A stretch of DNA of 64,000 bases, taken from contig NZ_CAMXVC010000001.1 in assembly GCF_947252345.1 (NCBI RefSeq), forward strand, positions 67,597-131,596, written 5' to 3'. Source of the DNA: an uncultured Finegoldia sp. Lineage in GTDB: Bacteria; Bacillota; Clostridia; Tissierellales; Peptoniphilaceae. Below the pieces are notes generated by a model. The model was not told where the DNA came from and did no database searches. It saw only the letters and a program-made list of their open reading frames with translations. Numbering within the stretch: position 1 is the first letter of the stretch; every line of letters begins with the position of its first letter. This document shows positions 8,912-18,982 of the stretch, piece after piece. The position numbers were made by a program, and so were the translations under genes.

Positions 8912-9267
8912 CTATTTTATATTGTCATCTGAATAACCGATTGATATGTTTTCATTGAGGACGTATTCTTTGGCTGCTTTGTAGTCTTTGTTTTTGTTGA
9001 ATTCCAACAGCTTATTTTCGTGTTGTTTGGTTACGTCTTTGCCATTTTGAGTCAATACCAAATGTTTTTCGTCCTTGGCAAACTTTTCTAATGTAGCTTT
9101 AATTAAAGTATCGTCTTCTTTTTCAGGATTTTCCTTAACGTATCTTTCAATTATTCTATGAGTGTCAGCATCGTCAGCCTTTGTCATATTCGTTAGAAAA
9201 TACGCATTGCACACAAGTGATATAGCAAAAAGTATTGCCACAATTGTAAGTTTTTTATCATTTTCAT
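8912..9267 (-). pseudogene. Frameshifted small exported or membrane protein gene
   Basis: The 109-codon frame from GTG 9241 begins inside a hydrophobic segment and lacks a ribosome binding site. An ATG at 9267 with GGCGGAG just upstream opens a different frame. Adding one A to the run of six A at 9251-9256 joins them into a normal N-terminus (MKMIKKLTIVAILFAISLV). So the gene is probably broken, or phase-variable, by slippage in this A-run. The remaining protein is charged and ends in ENISIGYSDDNIK. It resembles the neighbour at 8424-8876 at its C-terminus. Function unknown. Confidence 0.6.
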
Positions 9268-9327
9268 GATACTCCGCCTTTTGTGTAAAGCTTTTTATTA
9301 AACTTAAACAACTATTCCAAAATATTT

Positions 9328-9750
9328 TTACAATTTGTTGTATTCCTTTGTTAGACTGTCTCTCAACATTTCGATATTTTCCAAGTACTCATTCGTCGAG
9401 TCGTACACTTGGTTGATTTCTTTTCTGATTCTCCAATCGGTAAATGGGTTGTCGAACACAATGTCTAGCATGAACTCCTTCATCGAATACAAATCTCCGA
9501 AGTCTTCCAGCTCCACGTGAATGTCCGACAATTCTTTTTGTAGTTTTTGTGAGAGTTGTTTGATTAGTTGGAGTTTGCTTTGTGCTTTTTCCATTTTGCT
9601 TCTCTTGAAAAACCCAATCATACCATCTCCGAACAAAAGGTCTGCCAACGCCCAGTTTTTTGCTGATTTCAAATCTTTTAGTACATCTTCTAGTTTTATC
9701 ACCAAATCATCGCATACATCAATGGCTTCTTTTATTTCTTGTTTTTCCAT
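9328..9750 (-). CDS. Conserved helical protein, unknown
   Basis: 140 residues, strongly charged and mostly helical, no signal peptide. Contains the segment FGDGMIGFFKRSKMEKAQ and a helix-rich C-terminus. The ATG at 9750 (MEKQEIKEA) is chosen because GGAGGAGACT precedes it. Cytoplasmic by appearance. I do not recognise the family. Confidence 0.6.
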   Translation of the reverse strand: MEKQEIKEAIDVCDDLVIKLEDVLKDLKSAKNWALADLLFGDGMIGFFKRSKMEKAQSKLQLIKQLSQKLQKELSDIHVELEDFGDLYSMKEFMLDIVFDNPFTDWRIRKEINQVYDSTNEYLENIEMLRDSLTKEYNKL

Positions 9751-9868
9751 AGTCTCCTCCATTTTTGCTTTTATTAATTATACCACAAATATCGTCAATT
9801 TATTCACTATTTGACGTTTTGTAGCAATTGGAAAAAATCCACCAGATTTTTCAACCTAGTGGACTGTT

Positions 9869-12050
<2,182 letters not shown>

Positions 12051-12129
12051 AATCTAACCTCTCTTATATGCTATTATACTATATTTTCCAGCCAAAAAAA
12101 TCAACCTCACAAGCTTTTGCAAACAAAAA

Positions 12130-12155
12130 CCCCAATGCAAATTTTAGCATCGGGG
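12130..12155 (-). terminator. Terminator of CPBP gene
   Basis: CCCC-A-ATGC / GCAT-C-GGGG inverted repeat with a T-run on the minus side (GGGGTTTTTG). Lies just past the stop of the CPBP gene. Confidence 0.7.
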
Positions 12156-12174
12156 ATAGACTATAAGTTCAAAT

Positions 12175-13053
12175 TCATTCTGCGATTTCCTCGCAATTTG
12201 AGTGTCGGATTTTCCAGTCGTTCTTGAAATCCTTCAAGAAGACAAACATCAATATCGTACACGCAAAAATCACAATCGAAAAAACAACCGCATATTTTGC
12301 AAGCAACTTTTCGTTGAAGGAAACGAGCAAACTCAGAGAATTGTTAATCGTATGAAGAAGAATTGATGCGTAAATGGACTCCGTGTAGAAGTAGACCGCA
12401 CAAATCACAATCCCTCCGATTAGTGCATACACTCCTTGGAACAAATTAAAGTGGAACACTCCGAACACAATCCCGTTCAGGACAATCGCCCATTTATAAG
12501 GAAGAAGTCGTTCGTTTTCTGTGAACAAAGTCCCACGCAACATCAACTCCTCGGAAATCGGAGCGAAAATAGTAATAGCAAGAACCGACAACATCATATT
12601 GCCCTTCATCAATTCTTCAGATGCCTTGTTGTACACATCACGGCTTGCCACAATTTGTGGGAAAAATTTGCCCAAATACATCATCAAAAAAACAGTAATA
12701 TTGATAAGACCAATAAGACCAATTCCCACCACGAAAAGCTTCACGATTTCAGAAAAAGAAATCTTTCTTTTCTTTAAGTAATCCCTGTTGTATTTCGTTT
12801 GAAAAATCTTCGTTCTAAATTTAATGATTAAAAGGAAAATAATAATCCTCAAGATTTGTCCACAAAGAAGAAAAGCCGCCCCATTTTTCACATAAAAATC
12901 TTGGAAATTACCATCAAATCCTATAAACTTGGCAACAACTCCTCCAATCACTCCAACAACAAGCTCTGGAATCACGAACAAAAGTAAAAGGATAACTCCT
13001 TGTAAAATCGCAATCAAAAGATTGGAAAATTTTAGTTTTCTCGTACTCTCCAT
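12175..13053 (-). CDS. CPBP-family intramembrane metalloprotease
   Basis: 292 residues, about eight membrane helices. The CPBP/Abi motifs are present: SEELMLRG (EExxxR), FGVFHFN (FxxxH) and HTINN (HxxxN). In this family the glutamates and histidines bind zinc in the membrane; roles include CAAX-type processing and self-immunity to bacteriocins. No bacteriocin gene lies nearby. Single-gene unit with its own terminator. Confidence 0.85.
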   Translation of the reverse strand: MESTRKLKFSNLLIAILQGVILLLLFVIPELVVGVIGGVVAKFIGFDGNFQDFYVKNGAAFLLCGQILRIIIFLLIIKFRTKIFQTKYNRDYLKKRKISFSEIVKLFVVGIGLIGLINITVFLMMYLGKFFPQIVASRDVYNKASEELMKGNMMLSVLAITIFAPISEELMLRGTLFTENERLLPYKWAIVLNGIVFGVFHFNLFQGVYALIGGIVICAVYFYTESIYASILLHTINNSLSLLVSFNEKLLAKYAVVFSIVIFACTILMFVFLKDFKNDWKIRHSNCEEIAE

Positions 13054-13126
13054 AAAAACCTCCAGTTAATTATATATACCCAAATTTTTCTTTCAATAAA
13101 AAAATCAAGCACTAGGCTTGATTGTT

Positions 13127-13780
13127 TTAAGCTTTTGATATGGCTTGATTTGCCATTTTTATTTCTGGATTTGGTAGTTTCACTTCGAATTGTCCTATCA
13201 AGAACGATGATATTACAGTTGTCAAAAGTGAGAACATAATTCTGTCGATTGGAATGTACATAAGTGACAATGCCAACACTGTGACGTCCGAGAACAAATA
13301 CGCCAATGATATTTTGAGTCCCGATTTTGTGGATATCGTCATCGCCAAGGCGTCGTCGCCTCCTGCTGCTCCACCTTCGCTCACTACAAGTCCGCATCCT
13401 ATTCCGATGCAGATTCCTCCGACAATACTTGCTAACAATGGCACATCGTACATACTTGGCAACACCGGTCCGATGATGTTGAAGATTTTCGCAAATACTG
13501 CAAATGACATTGTGGCTACGAAGGCTTTCTTCACAAAATCAAATCCCATTATCGAAAATCCAAGAACGTAGCAGCTCACATCCAATACTACGGATGTTAT
13601 TGATTGGTCAAATCCGAAGACTTTGTTCAAAAACAACATCATTCCGAGCACTCCGCCCTCTGTTACTCCTGATTGTTTATGTACGTTCACTACTGCGAAC
13701 GCCATGATAGCACATCCTAGAATTATTTTTATTAATCCTTTTTTAGTTAATCCGAAAAATTTTAGCATTCTACTAAGCAT
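13127..13780 (-). CDS. YitT-family membrane protein
   Basis: 217 residues, five or six membrane helices. Matches the N-terminal YitT module (AIMAFAVVNVHKQSGVTEGGV, then IVGGICIGIGCGLVVSEGGAAGGDD). The C-terminal soluble DUF2179 part of many YitT proteins is missing, so this is a short form. SD AACGGGAGAAG. A structured RNA with its own promoter and terminator lies immediately upstream on the same strand and may control it. Transport substrate unknown. Confidence 0.85.
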   Translation of the reverse strand: MLSRMLKFFGLTKKGLIKIILGCAIMAFAVVNVHKQSGVTEGGVLGMMLFLNKVFGFDQSITSVVLDVSCYVLGFSIMGFDFVKKAFVATMSFAVFAKIFNIIGPVLPSMYDVPLLASIVGGICIGIGCGLVVSEGGAAGGDDALAMTISTKSGLKISLAYLFSDVTVLALSLMYIPIDRIMFSLLTTVISSFLIGQFEVKLPNPEIKMANQAISKA

Positions 13781-13823
13781 TTTATCTTCTCCCGTTTAGA
13801 AATTTAGGAAGTTAAAATTGACC

Positions 13824-14044
13824 ACGAAAAAAAGACTGCGGTTCAAGTTTAACTTGCCTTTGCAATCTCTGGTTTTGATGCTTTTTTGTTTGCTGATTTT
13901 TTCTTGTAAAAACTCTGAACCTTATTGTTCTTTTTAGCCTATAAGAGCATCACATCAGATGCTTTCCAGGCTCTTTATCGAGCAATAGTCATCAGATAAA
14001 AACTACCAAAATATTTATTTGGTACCCATAGATAATTATTTACA
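13824..14044 (-). ncRNA. Unidentified structured RNA or attenuator leader
   Basis: A transcript of about 220 nt is framed by a consensus promoter (14050-14078) and a rho-independent terminator (13827-13868), both on the minus strand. Hairpins read 5' to 3': UACCAAA/UUUGGUA, GCUC/GAGC, a nested pair AGCCU/AGGCU enclosing GCAUC/GAUGC with GGAAA on one side, GAAC/GUUC, then the terminator. It may be an independent small RNA or a riboswitch-type attenuator for the yitT-like gene 45 bases downstream. I compared it by eye with the common riboswitch, SRP, 6S, RNase P and tmRNA signatures and found no match. Confidence 0.6.
13827..13868 (-). terminator. Terminator of the structured RNA
   Basis: Outer stem AGATTGC/GCAGTCT (one G-U pair), inner stem CAAG/CTTG, followed by seven T on the minus strand. 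Confidence 0.75.
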
Positions 14045-14049
14045 AAGAG

Positions 14050-14078
14050 ATTATATACTATTTTTAGCCAGTTGTCAA
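14050..14078 (-). promoter_or_regulatory. Consensus sigma-A promoter
   Basis: TTGACA (14073-14078) and TATAAT (14050-14055) on the minus strand, spacer 17. A perfect match, as expected for an abundant RNA. Start expected near 14043. Confidence 0.85.
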
Positions 14079-14125
14079 CTTTTTTTGTAAATTAGAGGAG
14101 ATTTTGCTGGTTTTTTGTTTACATT

Positions 14126-14160
14126 ATCGCTTTAATATTAATAATCTAAAGCGATTTTTT
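14126..14160 (+). terminator. Orphan plus-strand terminator-like hairpin
   Basis: ATCGCTTTA / TAAAGCGAT with a 12-nt loop, then six T. The T-run is on the plus strand, but no plus-strand gene lies upstream. Confidence 0.45.
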
Positions 14161-14171
14161 CAAATAAAAAA

Positions 14172-14197
14172 CCCCAAAAGTCATAAAACTTTTGGGG
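14172..14197 (-). terminator. Terminator of rubrerythrin gene
   Basis: CCCCAAAAGT / ACTTTTGGGG, followed on the minus strand by a T-run. Confidence 0.85.
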
Positions 14198-14212
14198 CTT
14201 GATTGTATAATT

Positions 14213-14797
14213 TTAATAAGTTTCTCTGAAGATTTCGAAGAATGATTGTGGATGAGCACATGCTGGGCATTTTTTAGGTGCTGTTTTGCCTTCGTGGATG
14301 TAGCCGCAGTTGTTGCATTTCCATAGGTAAACTTCGTCTCTTTCGAATACTTTGTTTTCTTCGATGTTTGCCAATAATTTTCTGTATCTTCTTTCGTGAG
14401 CTTCTTCTACTTCTCCGATTTCAGTGAATACACGTGCGATTTCTTTGAATCCTTCTTCTTCAGCTATTTTGGCAAATTCCGGATACATACTTGAACATTC
14501 AAAGTGTTCTCCTTCTGCTGCTGATTTGAGGTTACTCTTAGTGTCTCCTAAGTGAACTGGAAATCCTGCTTCGATTTGTATTTCAGCATCTTGTAGGTCT
14601 TCGCTCAAAAAGTTCATAAATCTTTTTGCGTGAGCCATTTCGTTTCTTGCAGTTTCTTCAAAAATCATAGATATTTGAACGTATCCTTCTTTTTTTGCAG
14701 TTTTTGCAAAGTAAGTGTAGCGCATATTTGCTTGGCTTTCCCCTGCAAATGAAGCCATCAAATTAGTCGCTGTTTTTGTTCCTTTTAAACTTGTCAT
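14213..14797 (-). CDS. rbr: Rubrerythrin
   Basis: 194 residues. N-terminal ferritin-like di-iron domain (ExxH-type helices such as ETARNEMAHAKRF and GEVEEAHERRY) and a C-terminal rubredoxin-like domain with CNNCG and CPAC cysteine pairs. Reduces hydrogen peroxide in anaerobes, receiving electrons from rubredoxin or NADH. The ATG at 14797 (MTSLKGTKTATN) follows AAGGGGGA. Single gene with its own terminator. Confidence 0.95.
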   Translation of the reverse strand: MTSLKGTKTATNLMASFAGESQANMRYTYFAKTAKKEGYVQISMIFEETARNEMAHAKRFMNFLSEDLQDAEIQIEAGFPVHLGDTKSNLKSAAEGEHFECSSMYPEFAKIAEEEGFKEIARVFTEIGEVEEAHERRYRKLLANIEENKVFERDEVYLWKCNNCGYIHEGKTAPKKCPACAHPQSFFEIFRETY

Positions 14798-14884
14798 TTT
14801 ATTTTCCCCCTTGTAAATTTCAAATGAATCCCCCAACTCATTTGTCTACATTATACTATATCATACTTTTCAAAATTATTCACA

Positions 14885-15145
14885 TTATTTGTCAGATTTT
14901 TGATTTTTAAAGTCATCAACTATTCCCTTTGTTCCGATTTTTACGATTCTATCCTCTCCCACTTCGATTATTTCTTCTTTTTTTATTGTGGGCTGGCCGT
15001 TTATATCTTCGTAGTGTATTTTTTTGATTGTGGGCTTTCCCGGATTTATGATTTGAGTTTCGTTTTGTCGCAGGTTGTTGTCGTAGATTTTTCTAACTTT
15101 TGGTTCTTGTTCTGCGATTGCGAAGTCTTCTCCGTATTTTTTCAC
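14885..15145 (-). CDS. Orphan G5 domain protein
   Basis: 86 residues beginning at GTG with AGAGGTGA upstream. From about residue 17 to 78 it matches a G5 domain (IYDNNLRQNET, then YEDINGQPTIKKEE, ending DRIVKIGTKG). G5 domains normally sit in exported wall or spore-coat proteins and bind polysaccharide or zinc. This one has no signal peptide, membrane helix or anchor. It is either a fragment of a lost surface protein that is still translatable, or an unusual intracellular G5. Confidence 0.6.
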   Translation of the reverse strand: MKKYGEDFAIAEQEPKVRKIYDNNLRQNETQIINPGKPTIKKIHYEDINGQPTIKKEEIIEVGEDRIVKIGTKGIVDDFKNQKSDK

Positions 15146-15408
15146 ACAAAATCACCTCTTTTTTATTTATACCCATTATTTTAATTTATTTGTCAGGCTT
15201 ATAAATAGCGTGTTATTTATAAGATATTCCAATAAATAAACACAAAAATCTATGATAGAATATATATATAATATCAATTGGAAAACAAAATGATTTTTAC
15301 AATGATAGTTAATTAAATTTTTTACAATCAGAGGTATTTATGTTTTATTACTATAATATCGTACAAATTAGCTAACTAACCATTTCATTTAAAATTCTCT
15401 ATTCAAGA

Positions 15409-15440
15409 AGGTGGGCATTTGTGCCTGCCTTTTTGATTTT
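15409..15440 (+). terminator. Plus-strand terminator
   Basis: AGGTGGGCA / TGCCTGCCT with two wobble pairs and a 4-nt loop, then a T-run. It would end any transcript through 15340-15375. Confidence 0.6.
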
Positions 15441-15452
15441 TCCCACTAAAAA

Positions 15453-15472
15453 ACGCCCACTCTCGTGGACGT
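15453..15472 (-). terminator. Minus-strand terminator
   Basis: ACGTCCAC GAGA GTGGGCGT followed by T6 on the minus strand. Closes the membrane protein gene to its right. Confidence 0.75.
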
Positions 15473-15476
15473 CTGT

Positions 15477-16094
15477 TTATAGGTTAATCATTCCGCTTTT
15501 TTCTACGTAGTTGACTATTATGTTGTAGAGCAACAATCTTACAAATCTCAATCCGATATACAATGACACGAATGATACTATTACGTAGTTGACTTTTTTT
15601 AGTAGTAGGAAGTTGTAGTTCATCGCCAAGAAAAACAACAGCATTATGAATGCTTCGAGTATTACAATGTAGACTCCGAATGGATAAAACGCCATTGAGA
15701 ATGCCGATTGCAACATCACCAAGAAAAGTACGCTGTATTTTTCGTCTATTTTCCACTTGTCACTGAAGAAGAATATGTTGGCGACTCTGTAGATTATTTT
15801 GAATTTTATTATAGCCAAGACGAATATGAACAACGACCTTATTGCGAAATATATAGTTCCAACTTTTTCGTTTCCCGATATGTATCGGCTGATGTCAAAG
15901 CTGGAGTAGTAGTCCAAAAACACGCTTATTATGAAGGCTACGATTGTCATCGACAGCAATCCGTTTTTCATATTCTTGAATTTATTTATGGGAAGTTCCA
16001 GTGTTTCTCCCATAAATTCTATGATTTCAAAAAAATCATCGCGATATTTGGAACGTTTGCTCTTCATATCGTCGTATTTATTAAATTTTGTCAT
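15477..16094 (-). CDS. Integral membrane protein, unknown (Yip1-like layout)
   Basis: 205 residues. About 45 charged residues at the N-terminus, then five hydrophobic helices. The layout recalls Yip1-type membrane proteins, but I see no diagnostic motif. ATG 16094 follows AGGGAGG. It lies directly downstream of the pseudopilin cassette (gap about 70 bases) but need not be part of it. Confidence 0.55.
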   Translation of the reverse strand: MTKFNKYDDMKSKRSKYRDDFFEIIEFMGETLELPINKFKNMKNGLLSMTIVAFIISVFLDYYSSFDISRYISGNEKVGTIYFAIRSLFIFVLAIIKFKIIYRVANIFFFSDKWKIDEKYSVLFLVMLQSAFSMAFYPFGVYIVILEAFIMLLFFLAMNYNFLLLKKVNYVIVSFVSLYIGLRFVRLLLYNIIVNYVEKSGMINL

Positions 16095-16167
16095 ATAAGC
16101 AAACCCTCCCTTTTTACTTATCAAATATATTATACAACAAGTACACATAGTTGTTCAAATGTATTGT

Positions 16168-17106
16168 CTAGTTGAAATAGCTGCAAACAAATTCGTATTT
16201 GTTGGTTTTAAATTTGCTGTCATCTTCTGTGAATTTGATTGTCGCAGGCTCGATTGACAGATATTCGCCTTTTACTGTGTAGTTTACAGCCGTCTGTGTT
16301 TTAAGTAGCAAAAGTCCATCCACCTCTATTTTTAAGTTGTCACCGGTGGTTTTTGCGTAGAAAATATTGTTTTTGTCGACAAAAATCCCCGACACTTTGA
16401 TGTCGTTGTAGATGTAGATTTTGTTTGAATCGACGATTATGTTGTCTGCCTTTTCGGAAAAGACAACCAGGCTTTTGAGAAATTCATCGTCAATTTTCCC
16501 TTGCTCGGACGTTTCGCCCTGAGTGGGTTGTTCGTCTTGTTTTTTGTCGGATGATTTCTCCTCAATTTCTCTTAGTTTTTCATCTACTTTCTTTTTGTCG
16601 CAGACAAACGTCGAGTTGTCTACGCTGTACAAAAAGCACTCCTCGAAGTCAATTTTCTTGTAATTGCCTTTAAATTCGTCATAAACTTCATCTATTTTTT
16701 TGTCGGATACGACCCTGTCTTTGAAAAAATCCGCCCTCTTGTATTTCATCGTCGTGTTCACATACGAGCCTTTGTTGTTTGGAAAATACGTCAAGAAGCT
16801 GAATTTTTTGATTTTACCGTCATCTTCGTTGTAGATGTCGCCTTGGAAGATGTAGTTGAGCTCGTCGATTTTCAGACTGTAATATCCGCTGTAATTTTGT
16901 TTTAATTTGTCATCTAAAAGCTTTCTTGCGTTTATGATTTGAACGGCAGAGTACGCCCTCGCTTTGGCGTTCAAATAATTGTACTTGTATGCGTTCGTCT
17001 TTCTTATGTTTGTCACTTGAATCAAAACGAACGATATCACGACAACAACGACGAAAATCATAAGCATTGCGTACACGCTTATGAATGCTCTGGATTTTTT
17101 GTTCAT
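16168..17106 (-). CDS. PilX-like pilus assembly protein, probable minor component
   Basis: 312 residues. Short basic start (MNKKSRAFISVYAML), one hydrophobic helix to about residue 28, then a long extracytoplasmic part with an acidic, glutamine-rich linker near residues 185-210. No FTLLE processing site, but the layout (helix plus large C-terminal domain, last gene of a prepilin series) is that of PilX/GspK-like tip components. Its start overlaps the stop of the previous prepilin gene by four bases, so translation is coupled. Confidence 0.6.
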   Translation of the reverse strand: MNKKSRAFISVYAMLMIFVVVVVISFVLIQVTNIRKTNAYKYNYLNAKARAYSAVQIINARKLLDDKLKQNYSGYYSLKIDELNYIFQGDIYNEDDGKIKKFSFLTYFPNNKGSYVNTTMKYKRADFFKDRVVSDKKIDEVYDEFKGNYKKIDFEECFLYSVDNSTFVCDKKKVDEKLREIEEKSSDKKQDEQPTQGETSEQGKIDDEFLKSLVVFSEKADNIIVDSNKIYIYNDIKVSGIFVDKNNIFYAKTTGDNLKIEVDGLLLLKTQTAVNYTVKGEYLSIEPATIKFTEDDSKFKTNKYEFVCSYFN

Positions 17107-17630
17107 TTTAATTTTTCTCCGATGTAGACTACAAATTTCTCATTGTCTTCTGTGATGTAAATATTCTTGTCATCATGTGTTGCGCTGAAATTGGCGACGT
17201 TTTGTCTCAATAAGTTCTTCGAGATTCGAGATGGCGATTCGCTGTTTTTTATTTTGTCGAAACTTCTTTTATCGGTGAATGTGTATCTGTAAATATCGCC
17301 GTCTTTTAGTGCGTAGTACACGTAGGTGTAGGCTTGTTGCTTGTAAATCTTGTCGTCTTTTACGAGCACAAATCCGAGCGATTTGTCACTATCTCGCCAT
17401 TTAAAATCATCGAAGTAGACACAAGAAGACTGTTCTATTTCTCTTTTTATGTAGTAGGCTGTGTGACTTGTATCATCGAGCCTGTCCTTGGATTCAAAGC
17501 TTTGGCTCATTATTTTGAAATTCGCCCTGAACGACAGGAAAATCACCGCCAAAATGATGGAGAAGATGAACAAACTCACCATAACCTCCAACAACGTAAA
17601 CGCCTTATTTTTGTTTGTAAAACGACACAT
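17103..17630 (-). CDS. Type II pseudopilin/prepilin (ComGF/PulJ-like)
   Basis: About 175 residues. Class III prepilin signal KNKAFTLLEVMVSLFIFS: cleavage expected before Phe, with Glu at +5, but with Ala instead of Gly at -1. A hydrophobic helix follows, then a soluble domain. Start uncertain: ATG 17630 gives a normal short leader, while ATG 17648 would add six residues. Overlaps the upstream prepilin gene by about 25 bases. Confidence 0.7.
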   Translation of the reverse strand: MCRFTNKNKAFTLLEVMVSLFIFSIILAVIFLSFRANFKIMSQSFESKDRLDDTSHTAYYIKREIEQSSCVYFDDFKWRDSDKSLGFVLVKDDKIYKQQAYTYVYYALKDGDIYRYTFTDKRSFDKIKNSESPSRISKNLLRQNVANFSATHDDKNIYITEDNEKFVVYIGEKLK

Positions 17631-17928
17631 TTCTCGTAACATCTCCATTTGTCACCGATACATCTACCTCGATTAGACCGTTATGATTGGTCTTTTTGAC
17701 ATTGACCGTGGAATTTTCGCTCAAAATAGATTTGTCCACATCGTCACTCGATTTCAAGCTCTCGATGGCGTTGTCCAAATCGTGCAGAACGATTCTTTCG
17801 GTGTTTGCCTTTTTCTGCAAAACAAGCGCATTCTTCAACTGTGGATAGTAGACTACGACGCACAGGCTCACCAATAAAAGCGCGAACAAAACCTCGAGCA
17901 GAGTGAATCCTTTACTTTTTTTCTTCAT
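17605..17928 (-). CDS. Small prepilin
   Basis: 107 residues. Canonical prepilin leader MKKKSKG then FTLLEVLFALLLVS with Gly at -1 and Glu at +5. The rest is a short globular domain. Overlaps both neighbours by 17-26 bases, so these genes are read as one coupled operon. Confidence 0.75.
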   Translation of the reverse strand: MKKKSKGFTLLEVLFALLLVSLCVVVYYPQLKNALVLQKKANTERIVLHDLDNAIESLKSSDDVDKSILSENSTVNVKKTNHNGLIEVDVSVTNGDVTRNVSFYKQK

Positions 17929-18367
17929 ATTTTCTCACACTTCCTGTTGCAATATTGTAAGTGATGTGTATTTTAGATTTGTGGTTTTCGTAGGTGATTT
18001 TTGGAAATCCGGACGGTGCCGAAGAATCCGCAATAAAAACACGAGTTTTCGAATACTTGCCGTCTGTGTAGTACAATTTTCCGTACTTGATACTCCTCTT
18101 TGTGAAAACCTCAGAATTGTTCTTGTCAGAAATCTCGTAGGTGCCATCATTTAACTTAAATTCCAGACTTTTTCCGGAGTTCATCGCAACGCTCCTCGCC
18201 GTTTTCAAATCGCTTAGAAGAGTGTTGATTTCGTTTCTGCAATTAATATCTGATTTGAAGTCGTATTTTATCACACAAACCATAATCACGACCGAAATAA
18301 TGAACAGCCCTGCCAACACTTCCAGCAAAGTAAACGCATTTCTCTTTGTCCTACAAATTAAAAACAT
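17912..18367 (-). CDS. GspH/ComGD-like pseudopilin
   Basis: 151 residues. Leader with RNA before FTLLEVLAGLFIIS (Ala at -1), then a segment typical of GspH/FimT (LLSDLKTARSVAMNSGKSLEF). Minor pseudopilins of this kind prime assembly of a pilus or pseudopilus. Overlaps the peptidase gene by about 17 bases. Confidence 0.72.
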   Translation of the reverse strand: MFLICRTKRNAFTLLEVLAGLFIISVVIMVCVIKYDFKSDINCRNEINTLLSDLKTARSVAMNSGKSLEFKLNDGTYEISDKNNSEVFTKRSIKYGKLYYTDGKYSKTRVFIADSSAPSGFPKITYENHKSKIHITYNIATGSVRKYEEKK

Positions 18368-18908
18368 TTCCCATCACCACATACAACAAAAAAGAAGACC
18401 AAATCACGGGAACAAATGCAATCTCCTCGTTCGCTTCTTTTCTTATAATAAACATCAACGCCCTGATTCCACTTATAATTCCAAGATAAAAAATGAAATT
18501 TACTAAGTCTGTAAGATTTTTACTCATACCAAGCCCCAGAATAATAAGAGAATCGACGCTGCCCATAAATCTGTCCTTCGTCACGAAATTGAAAATCGCA
18601 GGAATTAATAAAATCAGAAAACTCGTAACATAAAATCTCGAAAATATAGAAACTACAATACTACACAGAATGAAAAATATACAATTAATCCAGTACACCT
18701 CGTTAGCTTTGAAATCATCAACCATCATATCAATAGACCCAAGTAGCAGTGCAAAGTTGTAGTTTGATTTTGTATCCGTTATGCGGAAAATCGCACACAA
18801 AAAAACCGAAATCAACACAAACACGCCAATGTTTTTGATGGATAATCTTTTCAAATAGAAATCCATCAAGCACTTAGCTATCAACATAACAACTATTATG
18901 GTTTCCAT
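18351..18908 (-). CDS. Probable prepilin peptidase (A24 family, short form)
   Basis: 185 residues, six to seven membrane helices. The two aspartates expected in A24 peptidases are plausible in LMDFYLKRLSIKN (a D...R..xxN motif) and GSVDSLIILGLG (GxxD). The near-C-terminal AFVPVIWSSFL replaces the usual PFxPFL...G. The cytoplasmic cysteine domain of full-length PilD is missing, as in TadV/CpaA-like forms. It leads the prepilin operon, which supports the call. ATG 18908 has GGAGG five bases upstream. Confidence 0.55.
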   Translation of the reverse strand: METIIVVMLIAKCLMDFYLKRLSIKNIGVFVLISVFLCAIFRITDTKSNYNFALLLGSIDMMVDDFKANEVYWINCIFFILCSIVVSIFSRFYVTSFLILLIPAIFNFVTKDRFMGSVDSLIILGLGMSKNLTDLVNFIFYLGIISGIRALMFIIRKEANEEIAFVPVIWSSFLLYVVMGNVFNL

Positions 18909-18982
18909 ACTTTCCTCCATAACAATATTATAGTATAATTTTAGCTAAAAAACATTTTGTTTTGTTAATTTCGATAGATAAA

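Larger units (their letters stand above)
15146..15476. other. Intergenic stretch with a possible micro-ORF and terminators
   Basis: 331 bases. On the plus strand ATG 15340 with AGAGGTATTT upstream opens an 11-codon frame (MFYYYNIVQIS, stop at 15375); a TATAAT-like box lies further upstream and a terminator at 15409-15440 follows. This could be a tiny peptide or leader. The right end (15453-15472) holds the terminator of the next minus-strand gene. Confidence 0.3.

Noticed and set aside
13032..13397. Arginine-rich minus-strand frame overlapping the yitT-like gene
   Set aside because: It is out of frame with an obvious membrane-protein gene and has biased shadow composition.
13940..14000. CUGAUGA and GGAAAG in the structured RNA suggest a hammerhead ribozyme
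   Set aside because: Stem III could form, but the sequences around the core do not pair to give stems I and II, and the AGCCU/AGGCU pairing competes.
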